A DNA stretch of 64,000 nt from a virus, in IMG/VR virus record IMGVR_UViG_3300020473_000013, positions 124,001-188,000 of that record. The stretch is one strand, 5' to 3'. Each line of letters opens with the position of its first letter. Position 1 is the first letter of the stretch. Both the position numbers and the translations under genes were made by a program. Positions 41,227 through 49,703 of this stretch are shown piece after piece. Under the pieces are notes generated by a model. That model had not been told where the DNA came from. It worked only from the letters and a program-made list of their open reading frames with translations, and made no database searches.

Positions 41227-41649
41227 ATGGCACTGATTCGATTCGGCGTCGAGGTTGATAGACCTCTCGCCACTTTCTTCCAGCTCACTGGGTTGGACGA
41301 AACCGAAGTTCCGCGAATCATCCGCGACTCTCCTCGCCTGTGCATGAAGACCTGCGTTACGCGGGAAAACGGCGGTGATACTATAGACACTAGCCGTATC
41401 GACATGTATTTGGAGACTCTGGAGAACGCTGTAAATAAACACGCAGAGAGACAACTGGAGAAAAATGGGTTCAAGGCCCGCGATCCTAAGATAAGGGTCG
41501 TTTGCTGTTTTGTCGAAGACGAGGACCTGAGTAAGAAGGCTCGTGGAGACGGCACACTCCAGATCAAATTCTACCGCTGTGACGCGCTGGAACCCAAACC
41601 CGGCTCCCGCCTCATCGGAATACTGAATCGCACCGAGACGTACCATTAA
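41227..41649 (+). CDS. Hypothetical protein between polymerase and clamp
   Basis: 140 residues, started after CGGAGAA. Basic, alpha/beta, with no motif recognised. Its place between the polymerase and sliding clamp genes suggests a replisome or nucleotide function. The octamer TGTAAATA occurs inside it at 41430, 227 bases ahead of the clamp gene, the only exact copy I see within a confident gene body. Confidence 0.7.
   Translation: MALIRFGVEVDRPLATFFQLTGLDETEVPRIIRDSPRLCMKTCVTRENGGDTIDTSRIDMYLETLENAVNKHAERQLEKNGFKARDPKIRVVCCFVEDEDLSKKARGDGTLQIKFYRCDALEPKPGSRLIGILNRTETYH
41430..41437 (+). promoter_or_regulatory. Possible internal promoter TGTAAATA
   Basis: An exact octamer within a coding region, upstream of the clamp gene. 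GCA follows after five rather than four bases. It could give extra clamp transcription or be chance. Confidence 0.25.
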
Positions 41650-41663
41650 GGAGATAGGCAGTA

Positions 41664-42854
41664 ATGCTCAAGAAAATTTCAATCAAGACTGGCGCTAGCT
41701 TCGGGTTCGTCTGCGAGTCCTCTAAGTTGTCAGGTGCTATTACCAAGGCTCTGACGGTAAGCTCCTTTTCCAACAGCGCGGATAGCGAGAAGCACCACTT
41801 CATCCTGTCCAGCAAGGGAAACCTGTATGTCATCGGCTATTCGCCTGAGACATTCATCATCATTCAGGTTCCCAATGTCGAAACAGAGAAGGATGGCATC
41901 CTCGGCTTCACTCCTGGCATCTTGCAAGGCTTGATCAAGAACAGGAAAGAGCTGGAGTTCAGCTTCAACAAGGGCCAGCTCGACTTCAAGGCTATCAAGG
42001 GCAAGTACAGTGCCAACATCGAGACCATTGCCGTCACCGATGATCACGTTCCTCATATCGAGCGGATGCTTAACCCTAAGTCCAAAACTAAGGCCAGTTC
42101 CATGAGCGGGTCGCTGCTGGAGGAGATTCGTAAGGGCGTGAAGTGCGCGGACCTGCGCGACTTCTATAACGACGAGCAAATCCTCTGCGCCATCCGCGTC
42201 AAGAAGAATACGCTCGACGTGTCGGCCCATGATAACTTCCACATGTCCTACTACAAGGCTCAGGTGGAGGACGCCAACGACTTCGAGCTGGCGATCCCTG
42301 TCAACACTTTCAAGCTGATCGACCGCTTTATCTCCGACGAGAAGGAAGATGCTGACTTCTTCCTCGACAACAAGCAGTTCCGCATTGTGGGCAAGACCTA
42401 CATGGTGACCCTGCCTCCTGTACAGGTAGACGAGGACTACTTCGACCGCGTGCCCGGGTACATTCAGTCCCTCAAGAACCCGCTGGTCCAGTTGAAGTTC
42501 AACGCCGAGGCTATCCGCACAGTGGACAACATGTTCACCATAGCGGACGACGAGACGCGCCTCAGCCTGACAGTCCAGAAGTCGGGCACAGTCGGTATTT
42601 CGCTGGCTACCGAGAGCGGCAAGATCAGTGACGGGTTCAAGTCGAAGAAAGTGAGCATCGACGGTATGGACAAGGTCTCCTTTATGATTGACCCTCGCAT
42701 CTTCGCCGACCTGTTTGGCAAGGTGCGTGATCGTAAGGAGGTTCCGATGCGCCTGTTCAGTAAGAGGAACAAGGGCGTGTCTTCCTGCTTCATGATTTCC
42801 GGTTCTACCGAGACGTCCAAGTCCTTTCTGGTAGGTACGTACTATGAAGAATAA
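41664..42854 (+). CDS. dnaN: DnaN-like sliding clamp
   Basis: 396 residues, near the three-domain length of bacterial beta clamps (about 366). The pattern of strands is right: LSSKGNLYVIGYSPETFIII (about 49-68) like the DnaN consensus L..G.L.L.ATD, FELAIPVNTFKLIDRFI (about 205-221) as the second-domain repeat, and FMIDPRIFADLF (about 336-347) as the third. No catalytic residues are expected. A DnaX-type loader is coded at 10608, which supports the call. AAGGAGA precedes the ATG. In T4 the clamp also activates late promoters, of interest given the TGTAAATA elements. Confidence 0.72.
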   Translation: MLKKISIKTGASFGFVCESSKLSGAITKALTVSSFSNSADSEKHHFILSSKGNLYVIGYSPETFIIIQVPNVETEKDGILGFTPGILQGLIKNRKELEFSFNKGQLDFKAIKGKYSANIETIAVTDDHVPHIERMLNPKSKTKASSMSGSLLEEIRKGVKCADLRDFYNDEQILCAIRVKKNTLDVSAHDNFHMSYYKAQVEDANDFELAIPVNTFKLIDRFISDEKEDADFFLDNKQFRIVGKTYMVTLPPVQVDEDYFDRVPGYIQSLKNPLVQLKFNAEAIRTVDNMFTIADDETRLSLTVQKSGTVGISLATESGKISDGFKSKKVSIDGMDKVSFMIDPRIFADLFGKVRDRKEVPMRLFSKRNKGVSSCFMISGSTETSKSFLVGTYYEE

Positions 42855-43287
42855 AGGGAAGATCAGCTTCCTGCATTCTTTGGTCGACCCGTTCGAGTAT
42901 AGCCCGAACGCTCTCAACTCCTTCGAGGAGTTGGGGGCGGGTCCGCAAGGCGAGTACCACGTCGCCGTGTTTTTCCGCAACGTGGTAGCTTCCGTTCTCC
43001 AGATCGACTACAAGAATCCGATCAGAAGCACCAAACACTCCACTCTATACAACATCACCAACACGGGAGGCACCGTCTACGGCCTCCTTTTCGTCGTCAA
43101 TCAAGACAAGTTCCGCATAGGTTCCAATCACATGGTGATCGACGGCGATAAGGCTACCGTTGGAGACTTCTCTCCATTCCCGTTCTCCGGTGACAAGTAT
43201 AGCGTGTCCATGTACCGGGATAGTGCCGATACCCTGTTGGTCAACGTCGGTGAATCCGATTCAAAACTCGTAGTGTTGGATGACTAG
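42844..43287 (+). CDS. Hypothetical protein, 147 residues
   Basis: Overlaps the end of the clamp gene by 11 bases, so translation is coupled. Beta-rich with an acidic C-terminus; no family recognised. It sits in the replication block between clamp and helicase. Confidence 0.7.
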   Translation: MKNKGKISFLHSLVDPFEYSPNALNSFEELGAGPQGEYHVAVFFRNVVASVLQIDYKNPIRSTKHSTLYNITNTGGTVYGLLFVVNQDKFRIGSNHMVIDGDKATVGDFSPFPFSGDKYSVSMYRDSADTLLVNVGESDSKLVVLDD

Positions 43288-43289
43288 CC

Positions 43290-43832
43290 ATGGCAGATAA
43301 ACAAGACCTGTTGCGGATCAAGCGCTTGATCCAAAAGGACAAGCGCGTCAAGAAACTGGACCGCGCGTTCGAGCAACTTGCCGAGTACAACCTTCCTATC
43401 AGGGAAATGTACGAGGAGATCGAGCGCATCCACATGACGCGGAAGACGCGACACTTGGACAAGAGCAGCGAGACGTTCGTGCAGGACGTTACCGACGCCA
43501 TGCTCAACGATCAGGCCAGCCGTTCCCGCCTTACCGAACTCCTGATGTCGTGTATCCACGCGAAGCGCAATCTGGAGAACACGCTGGAGAACCTGGAGGG
43601 CTACCTGATGATCGAGTACGCTGACCAGCTATCTCCCATCCGAACCAAGGCGGAGCGCACCAACTTCATCAGCCACCATGTGATGTCCAAGTACCACAAG
43701 TACATCGACCGCGTGGCTCGCATCAAGGAGGCCGCCGAGCTGGCTACGGTGGACATCGACAAAGCCGGTTATATGCACCGTAATCTTATCGAAGCCATCA
43801 AGCTGGCTGCTGGTCGCCGCGAGGTGATGTAG
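43290..43832 (+). CDS. Helical protein in the replication block, 180 residues
   Basis: Begins two bases after the preceding stop (GGATGA as weak ribosome site). Predicted entirely helical, with a basic N-terminus (about 1-30) and a heptad-like middle. It precedes the UvsW-like helicase. A helicase or recombination mediator such as a UvsY-type protein would fit in place and shape, but sequence evidence is absent. Confidence 0.7.
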   Translation: MADKQDLLRIKRLIQKDKRVKKLDRAFEQLAEYNLPIREMYEEIERIHMTRKTRHLDKSSETFVQDVTDAMLNDQASRSRLTELLMSCIHAKRNLENTLENLEGYLMIEYADQLSPIRTKAERTNFISHHVMSKYHKYIDRVARIKEAAELATVDIDKAGYMHRNLIEAIKLAAGRREVM

Positions 43833-43837
43833 CGCAC

Positions 43838-43852
43838 TGTAAAGACGTTGCA
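43838..43852 (+). promoter_or_regulatory. TGTAAAGA-N4-GCA, putative phage promoter
   Basis: TGTAAAGA then CGTT then GCATATTC, in the 50-base gap before the helicase. One octamer base differs, but GCA is at the standard distance. Confidence 0.5.
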
Positions 43853-43882
43853 TATTCATCCTAAGAACCATAGGGACCCAAT

Positions 43883-45535
43883 GTGCCTAAACACGACTAT
43901 GACGACGAGACCATCATCGTCCGGGACAAGATATACGTCCCGGCGGATACTGTGGATGTAGAGGCCGCCCAAAACGCCTACACTCACTACATGTATGATG
44001 AGAAGAATTGCAAGCGGTGCCCGAATCGTCCACTGCGTCACAACTTCGAGTGTGACCAGTGCTTGTCTTTCAAGGGCGCCATTGCTACCTGCAACACCAC
44101 GTTCAAGAACGGCATCGAGTATGTAGGTCTTCCTCTGGGCGACCGTTTGAAAGTGGAGCGGAAGGTCGGATTCGACATGTCCGACTACAAGATCATCGAC
44201 ATGCGGAAGAAGCCCAAGTTCGATTATCCTATTAAGCTCCGCAAGAGTTTCAAGCTCCGCGATTACCAGGAAGAGGCTGAGAACGCTTGGTGGGACTACA
44301 AGCACGGCCTGATCGTGGCACCACCCCGCTCGGGTAAGACTCCGACGATGTTGCACCTTGCGGTGCGTATCGGATACCGGATGATCTTGCTTGCCAACCA
44401 GCATGAGTTCCTCCAGCAGTTCGTGGAACACATCGAGGAGCTGACCAACCTTCCGCATCTTGAGAAGAAGTACGGCGTGAAGTTGTACGGGTTCCCGAAG
44501 AAGATCGAGGACTTCGACACGCTCCAGATCGCGGTCTGTACATACCAACAGTTCGTTAGCGAGAAAAATGGGCAGGAACGCTTTAAGCGTGCCATCAAGA
44601 ACTTCGGCACGGTCGGCGTCGATGAGGTACACAAGGCCAACGCCAACGAGTTCGCCCGCGTCATCAACCGCTGGCCTGCTCGCGTGAAGTTTGGTGTGAC
44701 GGGTACCGATAAGCGGAAAGACGGTCGCCACATCGTATCAGCGGAGATTATCGGTCCCGTGGCTGCCCGTGTGGAGATCGACCAGCTCACTCCAAAGCTC
44801 GTCGTCCACGTCTGCGACTATGTGAAGTCGCGCAGCAAGTTCCGAGGTCCTGCTGGATTCACCTATGCTTGCCAGTTCCTCGCCAAGCATGAGAAACGTA
44901 TGGACGAGATTCTGTCCTACGTCCTCAAGGACTTATCGAAAGGCCACAGCATCGTCATCCCAGTGATGTTCAAGGAGCACGTCTGGGACCTCGTCAAGCG
45001 CATCAACGATCTTGCAGGTGACGAGGTGGCTAAAGGCTTCGTCGGCGGCGGAGGCAAGCGCAACAAGGAGCAACGCGAGAAGATCATTGAGGAAGCTCGC
45101 GAAGGCAAGGTACGTGTAGTCGTCGGTATCCGCAGTATCATTCAGCTCGGTATCAACATCCCCCGTTGGTCCTGCCTGTACTATATCGTGCCTATGAGCA
45201 ACGAGCCGAACTGGAAGCAGGAGTCCTCTCGTATCCTGACGCCGATGGAGAACAAGCGACAGCCGTTGATCCGTATGTTCGTCGATCCTGAGATCGGCCT
45301 TAGCCTAGGCTGCTTCGTTAGCACCTACAAGTCCTCCATGAAGTTCAAGCACGCGCCTACCGACACCGCTCGCGAGCGTGCAGGCGAAATGTTTGAGCTG
45401 CAAGGTGCAGGGCGCCGCAGTCTTGAGGAGGATAGCGGTATCGAGATCGACTATGACGCCGACGAGAACTATCAAGGCGGCAAACGTAAGTCCAAACCCA
45501 AAAAGAAGAAGGCGAGCGGCCTCTTCGGACGTTAA
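43883..45535 (+). CDS. UvsW-like superfamily 2 DNA helicase
   Basis: 550 residues from a GTG start (the ATG two bases upstream is out of frame). Residues 43-60 hold CKRC and CDQC, a four-cysteine zinc site. DYQEEAENA is the Q-like motif, APPRSGKT (146-153) Walker A, VDEVH (about 247-251) motif II, GVTGTD motif III, and WKQESSRIL (about 443-451) motif VI. T4 UvsW unwinds branched DNA and helps switch from origin to recombination-driven replication. The tail is Lys-rich. Zinc module plus the DEVH box mark it as different from the SNF2 protein upstream. Confidence 0.88.
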   Translation: MPKHDYDDETIIVRDKIYVPADTVDVEAAQNAYTHYMYDEKNCKRCPNRPLRHNFECDQCLSFKGAIATCNTTFKNGIEYVGLPLGDRLKVERKVGFDMSDYKIIDMRKKPKFDYPIKLRKSFKLRDYQEEAENAWWDYKHGLIVAPPRSGKTPTMLHLAVRIGYRMILLANQHEFLQQFVEHIEELTNLPHLEKKYGVKLYGFPKKIEDFDTLQIAVCTYQQFVSEKNGQERFKRAIKNFGTVGVDEVHKANANEFARVINRWPARVKFGVTGTDKRKDGRHIVSAEIIGPVAARVEIDQLTPKLVVHVCDYVKSRSKFRGPAGFTYACQFLAKHEKRMDEILSYVLKDLSKGHSIVIPVMFKEHVWDLVKRINDLAGDEVAKGFVGGGGKRNKEQREKIIEEAREGKVRVVVGIRSIIQLGINIPRWSCLYYIVPMSNEPNWKQESSRILTPMENKRQPLIRMFVDPEIGLSLGCFVSTYKSSMKFKHAPTDTARERAGEMFELQGAGRRSLEEDSGIEIDYDADENYQGGKRKSKPKKKKASGLFGR

Positions 45536-45544
45536 GGAGATTCT

Positions 45545-45904
45545 GTGTTTATCCTCGACCAAAACACTAGAGAGGTCCAAGCTTGGTTTGCACCGGGCTG
45601 CCCTCCTCTGTTCTTCATCAGCACGGACGCAGGTCCTCTTATGGACCCTCGCATCGTGCATAGCTTGCAAGAACTGCTGGATACGTTCTGTGCCGACCTC
45701 GACTCTCCGAGCGCGGACATCGTTAACCTCGTCGCCTTCTTCAACAGAGGGCCGATCAATCCTCCTTGGGTTATACGGCATGACGGTGATATACAAAACG
45801 CTATCAATCGCGTGCTAGTGTCCAACTATCCGTATCGCGATGTGATCGAAACGGACATGGAAAACCTGCGCGACTTCTTCCCCGCACCTGACAACGACCA
45901 GTAA
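45545..45904 (+). CDS. Hypothetical protein, 119 residues
   Basis: Starts at GTG behind TAAGGAG. Acidic alpha/beta protein, no motif recognised. Follows the helicase by nine bases and precedes a membrane protein by eight. Confidence 0.65.
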   Translation: MFILDQNTREVQAWFAPGCPPLFFISTDAGPLMDPRIVHSLQELLDTFCADLDSPSADIVNLVAFFNRGPINPPWVIRHDGDIQNAINRVLVSNYPYRDVIETDMENLRDFFPAPDNDQ

Positions 45905-45912
45905 GGAAAATC

Positions 45913-46227
45913 ATGGAACTGCCCACCTTCATGTACGCCGCATCCGTCATCCTCCTCATCGTCAACAGCGTCCTGCTCATAGTGATGCTCGCTCTCTTTC
46001 GCCTCGGTATTTTCCGCGGGCCTCGCGGCTTCAACGGACCTCCTGGCGCTATGGGTGCGATGGGTGAACCTGCGTCCATCATCAGCTTCATCGCCGTACT
46101 GTCGAGTCTGGACGATCTTCCTGACGATCCTGAGCACGCCGACTGCTATATCGTCAACGGGCGTTACATGGTGTACTCCAACGTGGAGGAGAAGTTTCAG
46201 GATGCTGGGTCCATAAGCCGTGCGTAA
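45913..46227 (+). CDS. Membrane protein with short collagen-like stretch
   Basis: 104 residues. A single hydrophobic helix (about 8-31) is followed by six Gly-X-Y triplets (GPRGFNGPPGAMGAMGEP, about 36-53) and an acidic soluble domain. A short collagen-like neck after a transmembrane helix suggests a trimer at the inner membrane. Function unknown; envelope or lysis-related roles are possible. AAGGAAA precedes the ATG. Confidence 0.7.
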   Translation: MELPTFMYAASVILLIVNSVLLIVMLALFRLGIFRGPRGFNGPPGAMGAMGEPASIISFIAVLSSLDDLPDDPEHADCYIVNGRYMVYSNVEEKFQDAGSISRA

Positions 46228-46228
46228 G

Positions 46229-46243
46229 TGTAAATAGAGAGCA
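46229..46243 (+). promoter_or_regulatory. TGTAAATA-N4-GCA, putative phage promoter
   Basis: TGTAAATAGAGAGCA starts two bases after a stop codon, identical over 15 bases to the copy at 16325. The next gene starts 46 bases beyond the octamer. Confidence 0.7.
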
Positions 46244-46281
46244 TCAGCTAACGAATAGCGCATTGTATATTTGAGGATCGC

Positions 46282-46941
46282 ATGTCCGCCAATCCACTAA
46301 AAGCCCCGAAGTTGAAGTTCCGCTTCGAAGGCAAACGACAGAAGGTAATGCGATCCCGGGGTGTTGATGGTGTTTTGTTCGCAGGCCAGAGGAATGCTTT
46401 TGAGTTCGACATAGCTGCGGTCCGAATGAAACCTGATATTCCCGGGATCATTACCAAAGGTATCTCGGTAAAGCGTCAGGTCAAGACGCTGACCAAATTG
46501 TTTTCCAATCCGCTGCGCGGGCACCCTGTCATAGGCATAGGTAGCTTTCCGTCTGACCTGCGGGCCAAGATGCTAGCCGCTAATCTTATGGATCGCGCAA
46601 TCATGGCTCAAGACTTGGCTAAGCGCGGTCGACTAGCCATTCGCGATTATCCTCTGTGGCACAAAGTCTACGGCGGGCTCGGTGACCCTCTGCGTGATAA
46701 AGGACTGCCTGATAATCCAAGCATGTTGATCATATCTAACGTGGATGCCGACAGCACCTCGTTCAAGATAGAGAAGGTGCGAGATATTCTGGAACAGAAC
46801 ACCCACATTCCGCGCGTCGTCGTGGTAAGCGGTTGCGACCCTATGTGGTTCTTTGCAACCAAGCTTCACATGCCTATGGATTATGGCTACTATATAGGTG
46901 CGGATAACCGCGAAGGGAAAGGGAGCATACTGGACCTATGA
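46282..46941 (+). CDS. Hypothetical protein, 219 residues
   Basis: Basic N-terminus, then an alpha/beta domain. MLIISNVD (about 149-156) and RVVVVSGCDPMWF (about 176-188) resemble the later strands of a P-loop ATPase such as DnaC, but no Walker A is present, so an ATPase call is not supported. GAGGAT precedes the ATG. Confidence 0.65.
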   Translation: MSANPLKAPKLKFRFEGKRQKVMRSRGVDGVLFAGQRNAFEFDIAAVRMKPDIPGIITKGISVKRQVKTLTKLFSNPLRGHPVIGIGSFPSDLRAKMLAANLMDRAIMAQDLAKRGRLAIRDYPLWHKVYGGLGDPLRDKGLPDNPSMLIISNVDADSTSFKIEKVRDILEQNTHIPRVVVVSGCDPMWFFATKLHMPMDYGYYIGADNREGKGSILDL

Positions 46942-47246
46942 CCATTACAAGACTTCCCATGCCTCCTCGTATGAAGAAGCACTGGCAGGAAAAGCAACGC
47001 TCCGCGATCGAGGCCAGAATACTTCCTCGGTTACTCAAGCCTGAGACTCGCGAGCTTTGCCACTTCCAGCTCAACGGAGGTTTCAGTCTCACCATCTATC
47101 CTGTGGAGGGACAGGACAGATTTGCCTTGCGTCGAGTGTTGGCTGAGTTGGAGAGCGCGGGTGTTGTGGCTAACTCCATCTTGTTTCATAACGAACTCCA
47201 GACACAGCTTCAATTTGGATGGCGCGACGCGCTGCACCAAGAATAA
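46938..47246 (+). CDS. Hypothetical protein, 102 residues
   Basis: Coupled to the previous gene by ATGA. Basic N-terminus (MPPRMKKHWQEK) and a small alpha/beta body; no family recognised. Confidence 0.65.
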   Translation: MTITRLPMPPRMKKHWQEKQRSAIEARILPRLLKPETRELCHFQLNGGFSLTIYPVEGQDRFALRRVLAELESAGVVANSILFHNELQTQLQFGWRDALHQE

Positions 47247-47256
47247 GGAACCACCC

Positions 47257-47775
47257 ATGAAATTCATATCTAGCCTGTTGGACGCGCTACTCGGTAAACC
47301 CTTCTCCGTACGGGATGAGCCGGACCTGAGCCCTATTAAGGATGCTTCCAAGCTGCTTCGCGCTGTCGATCCGTATATTGAAGGTATGCGCGAAGAGGTT
47401 GAGGTGTGCGGTTCATCCGGCTGGATTTCCATCGAGTCAGAAGGTCTAATCGAGTCCAGACTCGTTAAGTACGGTCCATCCGCAGCTATGATGACAGGTA
47501 CCGCTCTTGAATGTCGCACTCGACGCGGTACGCGCTTCGACCGTCTCTGCGTTTCATGGTTTGACCTCATACACCACTACGGTCGCAGCCTTGTAACGGA
47601 CGACGGTCCAAATCCTGCCGACTTGAAAGGTTCGACGGCTACCCTTCTGGGTGTGTTTCCGCAGGTCGAGACACATGAAGTTATATCGTACCGAGAGACG
47701 CAGGTCGGCCAGTTAGTTTCTAAGCCGACAGGATTCATCAAGTGGTTGTTCGTCTATGACTGCTCTATAACATGA
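47257..47775 (+). CDS. Hypothetical protein, 172 residues
   Basis: I choose the ATG behind ATAAGGAA. Upstream codons of the same frame run inside the previous gene and lack a ribosome site. Mixed alpha/beta, possibly with a short amphipathic N-terminal helix (MKFISSLLDALLG). Coupled by ATGA to the SLOG-type gene. Confidence 0.65.
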   Translation: MKFISSLLDALLGKPFSVRDEPDLSPIKDASKLLRAVDPYIEGMREEVEVCGSSGWISIESEGLIESRLVKYGPSAAMMTGTALECRTRRGTRFDRLCVSWFDLIHHYGRSLVTDDGPNPADLKGSTATLLGVFPQVETHEVISYRETQVGQLVSKPTGFIKWLFVYDCSIT

Positions 47776-48122
47776 GGCTTGGAGTAGTTGGCAGCCGGGA
47801 TTTCGGGGATGACGAGCTTGTTTGGAGCACGCTCGACTGGGTTCATGCTACATACGGTATCACCGAAATAATCTCCGGAGGTGCCCGCGGTCCAGATCGC
47901 GAGTCCGTGCGCTGGGCTAAAGCCAACAACATTCCTGTGACCGAGCACCTTGCGGACTGGGAAAAGCATGGACGGGCGGCTGGATACATTCGTAACCATG
48001 ACATCGTGACGGATAGCGAGCGGATACTAGCCTTCTGGGATGGGGTTTCCAAAGGTACGTACCATTCAATCACTCTGGCTCGCCGACACAAAATACCCCG
48101 TAAGATTATCTACCCTTTATAA
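47772..48122 (+). CDS. SLOG-superfamily nucleotide-binding protein (YspA/DUF2493-like)
   Basis: 116 residues with the short Rossmann signature of this family: VVGSRDF (5-11), IISGGARGPDR (34-44), then ADWEKHGRAAGYIRN (about 61-75). Such proteins bind nucleotides or nucleotide-like signals and are frequent in phages and defence loci. The ligand is unknown. A sensor or hydrolase of a signalling nucleotide is possible. Start in ATGA overlap with the previous gene. Confidence 0.8.
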   Translation: MRLGVVGSRDFGDDELVWSTLDWVHATYGITEIISGGARGPDRESVRWAKANNIPVTEHLADWEKHGRAAGYIRNHDIVTDSERILAFWDGVSKGTYHSITLARRHKIPRKIIYPL

Positions 48123-48132
48123 GGATACCTAT

Positions 48133-49011
48133 ATGGTACCCCAACATGCTCAACTACCCGTGCCGACTTTCCTTCCTGTGCTCTACGCGGGCGATCCGGA
48201 CTACGAGAAGACCCTCGACGACCGTATCGCCGAGACGTCCGCTAAGATGGAAAGTCTGCGTGCGAAGCGTAAAAGCATCGAGAACGAAATGGAGCGCGTG
48301 TCTATGTTGTACCGCGCTCAGTTTCCTAATGTCGCCCAAGGCATCATTGCTGCCGACGAGGAGATCGCAGAGGCTCAGACCGAACTCATGCTCCTTCTCG
48401 GCAATCCTGAAGGCGATGAGAGCGCTCCCGAAGGCGAAGAAGATGAACAACCGGAAGACGTATCGCACGACGAGAAGAAAGCGCGCAAGGCACGAAAGCG
48501 TAACTCCAAGGACATCTACGGCAAAATTTGTAACCTGTGCCACCCCGACAAGAACAAGGGTCTGGAACAGGACCGTCTGGATGAGCTTACCGAGCTGTTT
48601 ATCGAAGCGACCGATGCTTACAAGGCTCGCAACCTCGAACGCCTGATTGAGATTTACGCTACCGTCATGGCGCTCCGCTCTGGCAAGTCCGACCATGAGA
48701 TTGCCGAGGAGAAGCGCAAGCGCCTGGAGTACCTTCTGGACACGGTGGAAGGTCAGCAGCGGCAGATCGATCAACTGCGTGAGCACGTCGTCTACCACGT
48801 CATGGAGCTTCACAACTCTGGCAACCGTGGTCGCGCCAAGTCTATTTACGGTCAGGTGTTCCGGCACATGCTGCAGGAGCGTCACAGTATGCTCAACGGC
48901 ATCCGCTCGGAAATCGCCAAGATCAAGCGTATGCGCAATGGTGACCCGGAGCCGCCTCCCGGCCCTGACGGCTATGAGTTCACAGTCTCATTCAACTACG
49001 GAGATACCTGA
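48133..49011 (+). CDS. Phage J-domain-like protein
   Basis: 292 residues from the ATG ten bases after AAGGAT. A coiled coil (about 25-90), an acidic linker and a basic patch lead to KICNLCHPDKNKG (131-143), which keeps the HPD signature of J-domains, followed by the AYKARNLERL helix. A second charged helical part ends the chain. J-domains stimulate DnaK. The phage protein may recruit host chaperones to replication or assembly. The next start overlaps the stop (TGATG). Confidence 0.75.
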   Translation: MVPQHAQLPVPTFLPVLYAGDPDYEKTLDDRIAETSAKMESLRAKRKSIENEMERVSMLYRAQFPNVAQGIIAADEEIAEAQTELMLLLGNPEGDESAPEGEEDEQPEDVSHDEKKARKARKRNSKDIYGKICNLCHPDKNKGLEQDRLDELTELFIEATDAYKARNLERLIEIYATVMALRSGKSDHEIAEEKRKRLEYLLDTVEGQQRQIDQLREHVVYHVMELHNSGNRGRAKSIYGQVFRHMLQERHSMLNGIRSEIAKIKRMRNGDPEPPPGPDGYEFTVSFNYGDT

Positions 49012-49694
49012 TGGAAATGGTTAAGCACGACCGCCTTGTTCTGTGTTCTGATACGCTGTCCATCTCGCAGTACAAACGCATTCTGGATGTCATTCAGGAC
49101 CAACACCCGTTCGCCGACATCCATGGCGCCAACGTCAAGTACATCGACTCCGAGGTGACGATTACCACCGTCAAGGACACGCGAGATTCCTCCGCCTTCA
49201 CCGTAAAGATCGGGATGCGCGCTCTCGGTGACTCCGTCGTGTTCTCTCAAGGCTCTCAGGAGCTCTTGGATATGATGGAGGAGAATCCCGGCGAGGACCC
49301 GTATCATCAGCGCGAGTACAGCGGCAAGTCGATGTTCGAGACGATCACCGAGTACCTGGAGCGCAACGGTAGCAATCGCAAGGCTTTCTCTGCCTCGTCT
49401 ATCGGTCGCCTGAAAGGAGCCAAGTGCATCTTCGGTGCTTATAGCGGTAAGTATCACATGCACGACATCTTCCCAGGGTTCGCGGCCTTCTTGTCTGTTC
49501 GCCACGCGAAGTCAACCCATCTGTTCGAGCTGTATCGGGATGATGAGCTTACAGGGTATCTGGCGTTCGACAACGATACGCGGGATGCCTTGATCTTCAA
49601 CACCGACCAGCAACTGATATTCGCTGGTCGTCTGGAATGTCTCGATGACATGCTCACCGCGCTGCGCCTCGTAGGCGTTCGCACCTCGTATTAA
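49011..49694 (+). CDS. Hypothetical protein, 227 residues
   Basis: Begins inside the J-domain gene's stop (TGATG). Alpha/beta, slightly acidic; no motif recognised. Possibly a partner of the J-domain protein because of the coupling. Confidence 0.65.
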   Translation: MEMVKHDRLVLCSDTLSISQYKRILDVIQDQHPFADIHGANVKYIDSEVTITTVKDTRDSSAFTVKIGMRALGDSVVFSQGSQELLDMMEENPGEDPYHQREYSGKSMFETITEYLERNGSNRKAFSASSIGRLKGAKCIFGAYSGKYHMHDIFPGFAAFLSVRHAKSTHLFELYRDDELTGYLAFDNDTRDALIFNTDQQLIFAGRLECLDDMLTALRLVGVRTSY

Positions 49695-49703
49695 GGACTC
49701 CTC

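Noticed and set aside
46282-46941. DnaC/IstB-type ATPase
   Set aside because: Strands reminiscent of the later ATPase core are present, but there is no Walker A, so the call is not supported.
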